DNA of 10,025 nucleotides. Source: an uncultured Mycoplasmatota bacterium (GTDB taxonomy: Bacteria > Bacillota_I > Bacilli_A > RF39 > UBA660). Under the pieces are notes generated by a model. That model worked only from the letters and a program-made list of their open reading frames with translations. It was not told the origin of the DNA and did not search any database. Below are positions 1-6,797 of the stretch, piece by piece. The DNA is taken from contig CAOKUH010000057.1 in NCBI GenBank assembly GCA_948472605.1, positions 1 to 10,025 of the forward strand. The letters are read 5' to 3'. The translations under genes were made by a program, and so were the position numbers. The stretch's first letter is position 1. Each line of letters begins with the position of its first letter.

Positions 1-96
1 TTCAAATCCCCCATGTTTTTTTAATATATTGTCTACTTTTACTTGACTAATGCAAGGTATTTTTGCGTTTGGTAATAGTATTGGTTCAGTTCGCAT
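1..96 (-). CDS. Possible divergent gene, N-terminal fragment, unrecognised
   Basis: On the minus strand an ATG at 96-94 opens a frame with no stop to the left edge, giving 32 codons. The product begins MRTEPILLPNAKIPCISQ and continues to a KKHGGFE segment at the edge. An in-frame TAA lies 9 nt upstream of the ATG (108-106), so the start is well bounded. No plus-strand frame stays open across this stretch. Against it: there is no clear Shine-Dalgarno sequence, and 32 open codons is weak statistical support. I do not recognise the family. If real, it is transcribed away from hrcA and shares the intergenic region with the heat-shock promoter. hemW, often found upstream of hrcA in Bacilli, would be on the other strand, so this is not it. 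Confidence 0.4.
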   Translation of the reverse strand, partial: MRTEPILLPNAKIPCISQVKVDNILKKHGGFE

Positions 97-148
97 AGAT
101 ATTTCTTATCGCTTAGTTCTAGCAATTTAATTTAATCAATAATTTTTC

Positions 149-185
149 AAAACAAGCTACTTAAAATAGTTTGTTTTTATTTTGT
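149..185 (+). terminator. Orphan terminator-like hairpin upstream of the heat-shock promoter
   Basis: AAAACAAGCTA (149-159) pairs with TAGTTTGTTTT (167-177) over 11 bp with one G-U pair, around a 7-nt loop. A T-rich run follows (178-183). The shape suits a plus-strand intrinsic terminator, but no plus-strand reading frame remains open upstream within the window beyond about position 50. It may end a transcript entering from the left, or insulate the hrcA promoter. On the minus strand the T-run is inside the stem, so it fits less well as a terminator there. Confidence 0.5.
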
Positions 186-190
186 GAAAA

Positions 191-218
191 TTAGCACTCA
201 TATATTGACAAGTGCTAA
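191..218 (+). promoter_or_regulatory. CIRCE operator 1 (HrcA binding site), 28-bp variant
   Basis: TTAGCACTC at 191-199 and AAGTGCTAA at 210-218 match the CIRCE consensus (TTAGCACTC, N9, GAGTGCTAA) except for one arm base and the spacing. The gap between the 9-bp arms is 10 nt, not 9. The outer 8 bp of the arms are perfectly complementary. The site overlaps the promoter -35 (205-210), so a bound HrcA dimer would block RNA polymerase. It lies directly upstream of the repressor's own gene, the usual place. Confidence 0.88.
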
Positions 219-233
219 GCATAATATTATAAT
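205..233 (+). promoter_or_regulatory. Sigma-A promoter of the hrcA-grpE-dnaK-pepF-dnaJ operon
   Basis: The -35 TTGACA (205-210) and -10 TATAAT (228-233) both match consensus exactly, with an optimal 17-bp spacer. Transcription should begin near 240. The -35 is embedded in CIRCE 1, and the expected start point lies at the left end of CIRCE 2. This implies a strong promoter held down by repression and relieved when HrcA is inactivated on heat shock. No sigma-32-type promoter is seen, as expected in Bacillota. Confidence 0.9.
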
Positions 234-237
234 GGTA

Positions 238-264
238 TTAGCAATTACGAAATAGTAGTGCTAA
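238..264 (+). promoter_or_regulatory. CIRCE-like operator 2 in the 5' leader, canonical 9-9-9 spacing
   Basis: TTAGCAATT (238-246), a 9-nt spacer and TAGTGCTAA (256-264) form a second inverted repeat with exact CIRCE spacing. The left arm matches consensus at 7 of 9 positions and the right arm at 8 of 9. It starts at about the predicted transcription start and ends against the hrcA ribosome-binding region (AAAGAGGTGA, 263-272). In RNA the outer 6 bp could pair beside that site. A bound repressor here would block initiation or early elongation. Confidence 0.72.
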
Positions 265-273
265 AGAGGTGAG

Positions 274-1302
274 ATGGTGGACGAAAGACAAAATAAATTG
301 TTAAAAGCTATCGTAGAGTCGTACATAAAAACGATAAACCCAATAGGTTCTAAATCACTTTGCAAAAAGTTTAATTGTTCTTCTGCAACAATCAGAAATG
401 AAATGGCTATTTTAGAAAATTTAGGCTTTATCGAAAAAAATCATATATCATCAGGACGCATTCCTAGTGAAGCTGGTTATAAATATTATGTAAGCAATCT
501 TATGAAACCTAAAGAATTAACTGGAGAAGATGTTTTGAAATTGCAAACTATTTTTAAAAATAATGAACTTCAATTAAGCGACACTATAAATAAGACTGTT
601 GAAATCATAAGTGAACTTACCAATTATACTAGTATTATATTAGGAAAAAGCTCATCTGAAAATACTTTAAAGCAAGTTAGTATAATTCCTCTAAATGAGC
701 AAAAAATAGTGGCTCTTGTTTGTACTGATCAAGGATTAATTGAAAATAAGCAATTTATTTTAGATGATACATCAGAAATAAATGAGATTGTTAAGACTTG
801 TGAGATTATCAATAAAATGTTAGTAGGAACACCAATTAATGAAGTAGCTAAAAGATTGGAATTTGATATAAAACCTATCATAAGTAGACAAATTAAGCAA
901 TATGAAGCGGTATATAATATATTTGCTGATGCATTTAATGATTTTTTAAATAAAAGCCATAATGTTTATTTTGGGGGAAAGACAAAAATCTTTGATGAAC
1001 CAGAGTATGATAATGCTAAAGAAATTAAAAAACTTGCTAGTAAGTTTGAAGATAAAGATTTCATTAAAAGAATTGAGGAAGATTCTGATAGTAATGGCGA
1101 GGTTAAAATATATATTGGTGAGGAAAATGATTTCGACCCTAATGTCACAATTATTAAAAGTAAATATAGGCTAAATGGTGAAGAGGGAACAATTGCTATA
1201 GTAGGTCCTAAAAGAATGGAATATGATCGAGTAGTTGGGCTTTTAAACTATTTACAAAAAACATTAAATGAATTTGATGAGGATGGTGAAAATAATGAAT
1301 GA
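274..1302 (+). CDS. hrcA: Heat-inducible transcription repressor HrcA
   Basis: HrcA is a dimeric repressor that binds CIRCE operators and is kept active by the GroE chaperonin; stress titrates GroE and lifts repression. The 342-aa length is normal. The N-terminal winged-helix domain (about 1-75) shows the ERQ start, PIGSKSL (23-29), the recognition-helix segment ATIRNEM (38-44) and the wing SSGRIPSEAGY (59-69). The C-terminal dimerisation/GAF-like domain carries IYIGEEN (279-285) and GPKRMEYDRV (311-320). The start is ATG at 274 next to AAAGAGGTGA (263-272). A GTG at 277 would give more usual spacing, but the MVDERQ alignment favours the ATG. It is first in the operon, just downstream of two CIRCE sites, so it is autoregulated. 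It ends in TGA, overlapping grpE by 8 bp. Identification is firm. Confidence 0.97.
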   Translation: MVDERQNKLLKAIVESYIKTINPIGSKSLCKKFNCSSATIRNEMAILENLGFIEKNHISSGRIPSEAGYKYYVSNLMKPKELTGEDVLKLQTIFKNNELQLSDTINKTVEIISELTNYTSIILGKSSSENTLKQVSIIPLNEQKIVALVCTDQGLIENKQFILDDTSEINEIVKTCEIINKMLVGTPINEVAKRLEFDIKPIISRQIKQYEAVYNIFADAFNDFLNKSHNVYFGGKTKIFDEPEYDNAKEIKKLASKFEDKDFIKRIEEDSDSNGEVKIYIGEENDFDPNVTIIKSKYRLNGEEGTIAIVGPKRMEYDRVVGLLNYLQKTLNEFDEDGENNE

Positions 1303-1834
1303 AGAGATAAAAAAGGAAATAAATGATGAAGCTTTAAAAGAGACTCCTAAAAGAGAAAAAGTGAAAAAAGTTAAAGTTAATAAAGAAGTTGAAAAATTAA
1401 AAGAAGAGAATGTTTTACTTCAAGATAAAGTTTTAAGACTTAATGCTGAAATGCAAAATATGCGCAGACGTTATGAAGACGAAATTGCCAAAATGCATAA
1501 ATATGAAGGCTTAGATTTAGCCAAAAATTTACTTGGAACAATTGATAATTTTGAACGAGCTATAAAGTTAGATGATAATGATTTAACTGATGAACTTTCA
1601 AAATTCTTAAGTGGCTTTAAGATGATTTATACTAATCTGTTAAACCTTTTAGATACTAAAGAAATAAAAGTTATTGATTGTTTAAATAAAGAATTTGATC
1701 CAAACTTCATGGAGGCTGTATTAACAGAAAAAATTGAAGGTGTGGAAAAAAATCAAGTTATTGAAGTCTTACAAAAAGGCTATATGTATAAAGATAAATT
1801 ACTTAGACCTGCCATGGTAAAGGTAAGCGAATAA
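1295..1834 (+). CDS. grpE: Nucleotide exchange factor GrpE
   Basis: GrpE opens the DnaK nucleotide cleft to release ADP and reset the chaperone cycle; in some bacteria it also acts as a thermosensor. The product is 179 aa. A lysine- and glutamate-rich N-terminus (1-30) leads into a long coiled-coil helix (about 30-75), the four-helix dimer segment with DNFERA (84-89), and the C-terminal beta domain with FDPNFMEAV and the signature ending LLRPAMVKV near residue 177. I chose ATG 1295 because GGTGA (1285-1289) lies 5 nt upstream and the start overlaps the hrcA stop. The in-frame ATG at 1268 would add nine residues encoded within hrcA and has no good ribosome-binding site. The overlap suggests translational coupling to hrcA. 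The usual histidine in the NxHEAV motif is methionine here. dnaK follows after 22 bp. Confidence 0.96.
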   Translation: MNEEIKKEINDEALKETPKREKVKKVKVNKEVEKLKEENVLLQDKVLRLNAEMQNMRRRYEDEIAKMHKYEGLDLAKNLLGTIDNFERAIKLDDNDLTDELSKFLSGFKMIYTNLLNLLDTKEIKVIDCLNKEFDPNFMEAVLTEKIEGVEKNQVIEVLQKGYMYKDKLLRPAMVKVSE

Positions 1835-1856
1835 GAAAAGGAAAGGTGAATATATA

Positions 1857-3683
1857 ATGGCAAAAATTATAGGTATCGATTTAGGTACAACAAATTCATG
1901 TGTAGCATACTTAGAAGGAGGAAAACCTGTTGTTATTGCAAATAGTGAAGGTAACAGAACAACTCCAAGTGTTGTTGCATTTAAAGATAACGGAGAAGAA
2001 TTAGTAGGAGAAAATGCTAAACGTCAAGCTGTAACTAATAAAAATACAATTTCTTCTATTAAAAGAAAAATGGGTACAGCTGAGAAAGTAGAAGTTAATG
2101 ATAAAAAATATACTCCTCAAGAAATAAGTGCAAAAATTTTAATGAAATTAAAAGCTGATGCCGAAGCTTTCTTAGGGGATAAAGTAACTAAAGCAGTAAT
2201 TACTGTTCCTGCATACTTTAATGATGCAGAACGTCAAGCTACTAAGGATGCTGGTAAAATTGCTGGTTTAGAAGTAGAAAGAATTGTTAATGAACCAACA
2301 GCAGCAGCTCTAGCTTATGGACTTGAAAAACAAGATAAATTACAAACTATTTTAGTTTATGATTTAGGTGGTGGAACATTCGATGTATCAATACTAGAAC
2401 TTGGTGATGGTATATTTGAAGTTAAATCAACTAGTGGTAATAATCGTTTAGGTGGTGATGACTTCGATAATCGTATTATTGATTATTTAGTTTCAGAATT
2501 TAAAAAAGATAATTCTATTGATTTAGCAAAAGATAAAATGGCAATGCAAAGACTTAAAGATGCTGCAGAAAAAGCTAAAAAAGACTTATCTGGAATGTCT
2601 AGTACACAAATTTCTTTACCATTTATTTCTCAAAAAGAAGATGGACCAGTTCATTTAGAAATCAATTTAACTAAAGCTAAATTTGAAGATTTATGTCGTG
2701 ATTTATTTGATTCAACATTAGAACCGGTTCGTAATGCTCTAAAAGATGCAAAATTATCTAAGAATGATATTGATCAAGTTATTCTAGTTGGTGGATCAAC
2801 ACGTATTCCATATATTCAAGAACTAGTTAAGAAAGAATTAGGTCAAGAACCACATAAAGGAGTAAATCCTGATGAAGTTGTTGCCATGGGTGCAGCAATT
2901 CAAGGTGGAGTTTTAACTGGTGAAGTAGAAGATTTAGTTTTACTTGATGTAACTCCATTATCACTTGGTATTGAAACTCTTGGTGGAGTTATGACTAAAT
3001 TAATTGATAGAAATACAACTATACCAACAAGTAAATCACAAGTTTTTTCTACTGCTGCAGATAATCAACCTGCTGTTGATATTCATGTATTACAAGGAGA
3101 ACGTCCAATGGCTCAAGATAATAAAACATTAGGCAATTTCCAACTTACAAATATCCCACCAGCTCCAAGAGGAATACCACAAATTGAAGTTAAATTTGAT
3201 ATAGATGCTAATGGTATTGTAAATGTAACAGCTAAAGATTTAGGAACAAATAAAGAACAATCAATTACAATTCAATCATCTACTGGTCTAAGTGATGAAG
3301 ATATTGAAAAAATGGTAAAAGAAGCTGAAGAAAATAAAGAAGCAGATGAAAAAAGAAAAGAAGAGGCTGATGTTAAAAATAATGCAGATTCTATGATTTT
3401 TGCAACTGAAAAAGCAATTAGTGATTTAGGAGATAAAGTAGATGAAAAGGATAAAACTGAAGCTGAAGATAAAATAAAAGAATTAAAAGAAGCTTTAGAA
3501 AAAAATGATATTGAAGATATCAAGAAAAAAACTGATAGTTTAAATGAAGTTGCAATGAAATTAGCAACAAAAGTTTATGAAGAAGCAGCTAAAGAAAACC
3601 AAAATAATCAAGAAAATACAACAAATTCTGAAAAAAAAGATGATAAAAGTGATGTTGAAGAGGCTAACTACGAAGAAAAATAA
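1857..3683 (+). CDS. dnaK: Molecular chaperone DnaK (Hsp70)
   Basis: DnaK is the cytosolic ATP-driven chaperone that binds hydrophobic peptide segments, working with DnaJ (ATPase stimulation) and GrpE (nucleotide exchange). At 608 aa it has Gram-positive length; the NBD insertion loop of proteobacterial DnaK is missing. Seen in order: phosphate-1 loop IGIDLGTTNS (5-14), phosphate-2 DLGGGTFDVS (169-178), adenosine motif ILVGGSTR (309-316), interdomain linker DLVLLDV (359-365), the substrate-binding beta domain to about 480, a helical lid, and an acidic tail ending VEEANYEEK in place of the common EEVxD-type end. The start has AAAGGTGA (1842-1849) upstream with good spacing. It lies between grpE and pepF and is read from the CIRCE-controlled promoter. 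A hairpin follows directly after the stop. Confidence 0.98.
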   Translation: MAKIIGIDLGTTNSCVAYLEGGKPVVIANSEGNRTTPSVVAFKDNGEELVGENAKRQAVTNKNTISSIKRKMGTAEKVEVNDKKYTPQEISAKILMKLKADAEAFLGDKVTKAVITVPAYFNDAERQATKDAGKIAGLEVERIVNEPTAAALAYGLEKQDKLQTILVYDLGGGTFDVSILELGDGIFEVKSTSGNNRLGGDDFDNRIIDYLVSEFKKDNSIDLAKDKMAMQRLKDAAEKAKKDLSGMSSTQISLPFISQKEDGPVHLEINLTKAKFEDLCRDLFDSTLEPVRNALKDAKLSKNDIDQVILVGGSTRIPYIQELVKKELGQEPHKGVNPDEVVAMGAAIQGGVLTGEVEDLVLLDVTPLSLGIETLGGVMTKLIDRNTTIPTSKSQVFSTAADNQPAVDIHVLQGERPMAQDNKTLGNFQLTNIPPAPRGIPQIEVKFDIDANGIVNVTAKDLGTNKEQSITIQSSTGLSDEDIEKMVKEAEENKEADEKRKEEADVKNNADSMIFATEKAISDLGDKVDEKDKTEAEDKIKELKEALEKNDIEDIKKKTDSLNEVAMKLATKVYEEAAKENQNNQENTTNSEKKDDKSDVEEANYEEK

Positions 3684-3684
3684 G

Positions 3685-3708
3685 AAGAGAGAGCAAAACT
3701 CTCTCTTT
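3685..3708 (+). terminator. Intercistronic hairpin between dnaK and pepF
   Basis: AAGAGAGAG (3685-3693) and CTCTCTCTT (3699-3707) form a perfect 9-bp stem around the loop CAAAA, beginning 2 nt after the dnaK stop. Only a very short T-run follows (3706-3708, then AC). A full terminator is therefore unlikely; partial termination, or protection of the dnaK mRNA 3' end, is more plausible. No promoter is visible in the 45-bp gap, so pepF and dnaJ probably depend on read-through. That would give DnaK in excess over PepF and DnaJ. Confidence 0.6.
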
Positions 3709-3728
3709 ACTTAAGTGTTGGAGGAAAA

Positions 3729-5534
3729 ATGAAAAATAGAGACCAAATAAATGATAAATATAAATTGAATATAAAAGATTTATTTGAAACGGAAGAAAGT
3801 TTTTTTAAAGAAATTGAAAACTTATATAAAGAAATTGACAAAATTAAAAGTTATGAAGGAAAAATTTTGGATAATAGTAACAATTTATTTGAATTACTTT
3901 CTTTAAGTGAAAATATAGAAAAATCAGTGGAAAAAGTATTTGTATTTGCTCATTTAACTAATGATTTTGATTTAGAAGATAAAACAGGGAATGAATATTT
4001 TGGCTATGCTTATAAACTTTATCAAGAAATGGGTGTAGCATCTGCATATATTATACCAGAGCTTTTAGAAAGTGATTATGAAGTTGTAAAAAAATTTATA
4101 GAAGAAAATGATAAATTAAAAAAATATGAAAGATTATTAAAAGAAATATATCGTAGTAAAAATCATATTTTAGGTAAAAGTGAAGAATTAATATTAAGTA
4201 AATTAAGTGAAGTTATTTCGTATCCTGAAAGTGCTTATTCTAAATTAGTTGATGTTGATTTAAAATTTGATAGTGTATTAAATGCCAAGGGAGAAACTAT
4301 TGAATTAAATGAATCTAGTTATAAAATATTAATGGAATCTCAAGATCGAAATGTTAGAAAAAATACCTTTGAAACTTTTTATGAAGGATATAAAAATATC
4401 ATTAATACCACTAGTGAATTATTAGCTGCTAATGTAAAAAAAGATAATGAAATGGCTAATTTACGTAAGTATAATACAGCTTTAGAAGCAGCATTAGATA
4501 ACAATGATGTTGATATTAAAGTATATAAAACATTATTAAATGCCATCGAAGAAAACTTAGATATTATATATCGCCAATGGGATATAAGAAAAGAATCTTT
4601 AGGAGTAGATGAGTTGCATTTATATGATTTAAGTGTACCTATTATAAAGAATTATGAAAAAAAATATTCTTACGAAGAGGCAAGTGAATTAATTAAAGAA
4701 GCTTTAGAAGTTTTAGGAGAATATTATAGTGATGTTTTAAAAAAAGCTTTTAATGAAAATTGGATTGATGTTTTTCCCAATAAAAATAAAAGAAGTGGAG
4801 CATATTGTACGTGTGTTTATAAAACCCATCCTTATGTTTTAACAAATTATAATGAAAGATATGATGATGTTGCCACTCTTGCTCATGAACTTGGTCATGC
4901 TATGCATTATTATTATGCTTTAGAAAATAACAATTATTGTGATTATAATTATACGATATTTGTTGCAGAAGTAGCTAGTCAAGTAAATGAAGCTCTACTT
5001 GCTTTTCATATTTTAAATACTAGTTCTAATAAAGAGGAAAAAATATGCATTTTAGATGAATTGATTAGACATTTTAAATCATCTGTTATTAGACAAACTA
5101 TGTTTGCAGAGTTTGAAGAAATAATTCATGATAAGGAACAAAATGGAGAAATCTTGACTAAAGAAAATTTATGCAATACATATTATGATTTAAATAAAAA
5201 GTATTTTGGAAATAATATTGTTGTTGATGATAAAATTAAATATGAATGGTCTAGAGTACCACATTTCTATTATAATTTTTATGTTTATCAATATTCAACA
5301 GGTTATATAGCCGCTTTAAAAATAGCAAGAGATATTTTTGATAAAAAAGAAGGGGCTTTAGAAAAATATTTGAGGTTCTTAAGTTTAGGAGCGACTAAGT
5401 CCCCAGTAGAATCTTTAAAAGTTGCAGGTGTTGATTTAACAGATAAAAGTGTGTTTCAAGAAGCATTTTTGGAATTTAATCGTGAAATGGATGAATTTGA
5501 AGCATTGTATAAAGGAGGTGTAAATAATGAATAA
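3729..5534 (+). CDS. pepF: Oligoendopeptidase F, M3-family zinc metallopeptidase
   Basis: This is a cytosolic zinc endopeptidase of the M3B (PepF) type, a family that cleaves medium-length oligopeptides rather than whole proteins. The 601-aa length is typical. The catalytic motif HELGH is at 386-390 (zinc ligands H386 and H390, general base E387). The third ligand is E414 in the FVAEVAS context. Upstream is the conserved KRSGAYCT...THPYVLTNY stretch, and near the C-terminus the family motif YYNFYVYQYSTGY that lines the active site. The N-terminal half is the helical M3_N region. The start has GGAGG at 3720-3724, only 4 nt from ATG. It sits between dnaK and dnaJ, an unusual place, and its last codons carry the dnaJ ribosome-binding site and start. 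A role in clearing peptides during heat stress is inference. The family call is firm; the symbol pepF is by family. Confidence 0.93.
   Translation: MKNRDQINDKYKLNIKDLFETEESFFKEIENLYKEIDKIKSYEGKILDNSNNLFELLSLSENIEKSVEKVFVFAHLTNDFDLEDKTGNEYFGYAYKLYQEMGVASAYIIPELLESDYEVVKKFIEENDKLKKYERLLKEIYRSKNHILGKSEELILSKLSEVISYPESAYSKLVDVDLKFDSVLNAKGETIELNESSYKILMESQDRNVRKNTFETFYEGYKNIINTTSELLAANVKKDNEMANLRKYNTALEAALDNNDVDIKVYKTLLNAIEENLDIIYRQWDIRKESLGVDELHLYDLSVPIIKNYEKKYSYEEASELIKEALEVLGEYYSDVLKKAFNENWIDVFPNKNKRSGAYCTCVYKTHPYVLTNYNERYDDVATLAHELGHAMHYYYALENNNYCDYNYTIFVAEVASQVNEALLAFHILNTSSNKEEKICILDELIRHFKSSVIRQTMFAEFEEIIHDKEQNGEILTKENLCNTYYDLNKKYFGNNIVVDDKIKYEWSRVPHFYYNFYVYQYSTGYIAALKIARDIFDKKEGALEKYLRFLSLGATKSPVESLKVAGVDLTDKSVFQEAFLEFNREMDEFEALYKGGVNNE
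5511..5520 (+). promoter_or_regulatory. Strong Shine-Dalgarno for dnaJ inside pepF
   Basis: AAAGGAGGTG is an almost full complement of the 16S rRNA 3' end, 6 nt before the dnaJ ATG at 5527. It is the best ribosome-binding site in the window and lies within the last pepF codons (Lys-Gly-Gly-Val). It allows independent initiation at dnaJ in addition to coupling with pepF termination at 5534. Confidence 0.85.
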
Positions 5535-6642
5535 GAAAGATTATTATGAGGTTTTAGGGGTTTCTAAAACGGCAAGTGAGGATGAGATAAAAAGAGCTTT
5601 TCGAAAACTTGCTAAACAATATCATCCAGATGTAAATAAAGAAGAGGGAGCTGAAGCAAAATTTAAGGAAATTGGTGAAGCTTATGCTATCTTATCTGAT
5701 CCTGAAAAACGTCGTCAGTATGATCAATTTGGTCACGCAGCGTTTGAAGGTGGTTCTAGTGGTTTCCAAGGATTTAATGCAGAAGATATAGATTTAGGTA
5801 GTATATTTGATGAATTTTTTGGCTCATCATTTGGGTTTAATTTTGGTGGAGGAAGTTCTAGAAGACGTAATGCTCCAAGTAAAGGGCGTGATCGTTTAGT
5901 TAAATTGAACTTAACTTTTGAAGAAGCAGTTTTTGGCTCAAAAAAAAGCATTAATATTGACTTAAATGAAAATTGTGAAAAATGCCATGGAAAAGGTGGC
6001 TTTGGCGAACAAACTTGTAGTAAATGTAAAGGTAGAGGTACAATTATATCTGAACAAACTAGTATGTTTGGAATATTTCAAACTCAAACTACTTGTAATG
6101 AGTGCTCTGGATCTGGCAAAACATATCAAGAAACTTGTAATTTATGCCGTGGAACAGGATATACGAAAGAAAATAAGGAAATAGTTGTAAGTGTTCCAGA
6201 AGGCGTTGATAATGGCTATCAATTACGTATAAGTGGTAAAGGTGAAGCTGGAAGCAATGGTGGACCAAATGGCGATATTTATATTGAGTTTAGTGTAAAA
6301 AAACATGACTTTTTTGAACGAGATGAAGAGGATATATATTTAGAAGTACCTATAACTATTACTGAAGCAGCTCTTGGTTGTAAAAAAGAAATACCAACAT
6401 TAGAAAATAATGTTATTCTAGAAATAAAAGCGGGAGCTTCTACTGGTGATAAATTAAAATTAAAAGGTAAAGGAATTAAAATTCCTAACTCTATTCGTAA
6501 GGGAGATATGTATGTAATATTAAATGTTATAACTCCAACCAAATTAAATCGTAAACAAAAGAAATTATTAGAAGAACTTGCAGAAACTGGTTTAGATGAT
6601 GATGCAGTTTTTAAAAATTTTAAAAAATATTTAAAAAAATAA
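5527..6642 (+). CDS. dnaJ: Co-chaperone DnaJ (Hsp40, type I)
   Basis: DnaJ delivers unfolded substrates to DnaK and stimulates its ATPase through the J domain. The 371-aa protein has the complete type I layout: J domain (about 1-70) with the essential HPD at 33-35; a Gly/Phe-rich linker (about 73-115); the cysteine-rich zinc domain with four CxxCxGxG repeats at C150/C153, C164/C167, C190/C193 and C204/C207 (repeats 1 and 4 bind one zinc, 2 and 3 the other); then the C-terminal beta-sandwich client-binding domains. All eight cysteines are intact. The start is fixed by AAAGGAGGTG at 5511-5520 and by the 8-bp overlap with the pepF stop. It is the last gene of the heat-shock operon and is followed by a terminator hairpin. 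Confidence 0.98.
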   Translation: MNKKDYYEVLGVSKTASEDEIKRAFRKLAKQYHPDVNKEEGAEAKFKEIGEAYAILSDPEKRRQYDQFGHAAFEGGSSGFQGFNAEDIDLGSIFDEFFGSSFGFNFGGGSSRRRNAPSKGRDRLVKLNLTFEEAVFGSKKSINIDLNENCEKCHGKGGFGEQTCSKCKGRGTIISEQTSMFGIFQTQTTCNECSGSGKTYQETCNLCRGTGYTKENKEIVVSVPEGVDNGYQLRISGKGEAGSNGGPNGDIYIEFSVKKHDFFERDEEDIYLEVPITITEAALGCKKEIPTLENNVILEIKAGASTGDKLKLKGKGIKIPNSIRKGDMYVILNVITPTKLNRKQKKLLEELAETGLDDDAVFKNFKKYLKK

Positions 6643-6700
6643 AAAATAGCCAATTTAGATTAAATTATTAAAAATTTAATTTACTTGGCTTTTATTTTGG
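6643..6700 (+). terminator. Intrinsic terminator of the heat-shock operon
   Basis: AGCCAA (6648-6653) pairs with TTGGCT (6685-6690). Inside this stem ATTAAATT (6659-6666) pairs with AATTTAAT (6673-6680) around a 6-nt loop, the two helices separated by a small internal loop. TTTATTTT follows at 6691-6698. A second TTGGCT at 6697-6702 could pair with the same left arm, giving an alternative longer-loop hairpin. The stem is AU-rich, so efficiency may be moderate. Confidence 0.75.
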
Positions 6701-6738
6701 CTAAAACTATAAAAATGTAAAGTAAGATAATCCCAAAA

Positions 6739-6768
6739 TTGACAATAATATAATATAATTGCTATACT
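6739..6768 (+). promoter_or_regulatory. Promoter of the surface-protein gene
   Basis: TTGACA (6739-6744) and TATACT (6763-6768) are separated by 18 bp, with a TGC extended -10 (6760-6762). Transcription should start near 6775, leaving a short leader that holds AAGAGGT (6784-6790), 7 nt before the ATG at 6798. The rest of the 155-bp gap after dnaJ holds only the operon terminator. No CIRCE is present, so this gene is not part of the HrcA regulon by this promoter. Confidence 0.75.
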
Positions 6769-6797
6769 TATTATATAATTAATAAGAGGTTGATTAT

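Noticed and set aside
1268..1294. Upstream in-frame ATG for grpE
   Set aside because: No ribosome-binding site, and the added residues are encoded by the conserved hrcA end; ATG 1295 has GGTGA at good distance.
1300..1302. TGA read as tryptophan (Mollicute code 4)
   Set aside because: Read-through of hrcA would add only a short tail overlapping grpE, no TGA occurs inside any gene here, and tryptophans are TGG.
3272..3523. Minus-strand open frame of 83 codons within dnaK
   Set aside because: Antisense to the dnaK lid; Ser/Phe-rich composition is the mirror of Lys/Glu codons, with no ribosome-binding site. A shadow frame.
5974..6144. Four CxxCxGxG repeats as a separate repeat element
   Set aside because: They are the standard zinc-binding domain of DnaJ, not a DNA repeat.
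5733..6184. Short overlapping frames on both strands inside dnaJ
   Set aside because: Both are out of frame with an intact DnaJ that has all its motifs; composition mirrors the real gene.
6279..6653. Minus-strand open frame of 124 codons opposite dnaJ
   Set aside because: Lies almost wholly within conserved dnaJ coding sequence and starts inside its terminator region; no promoter or ribosome-binding site and no recognisable motif.
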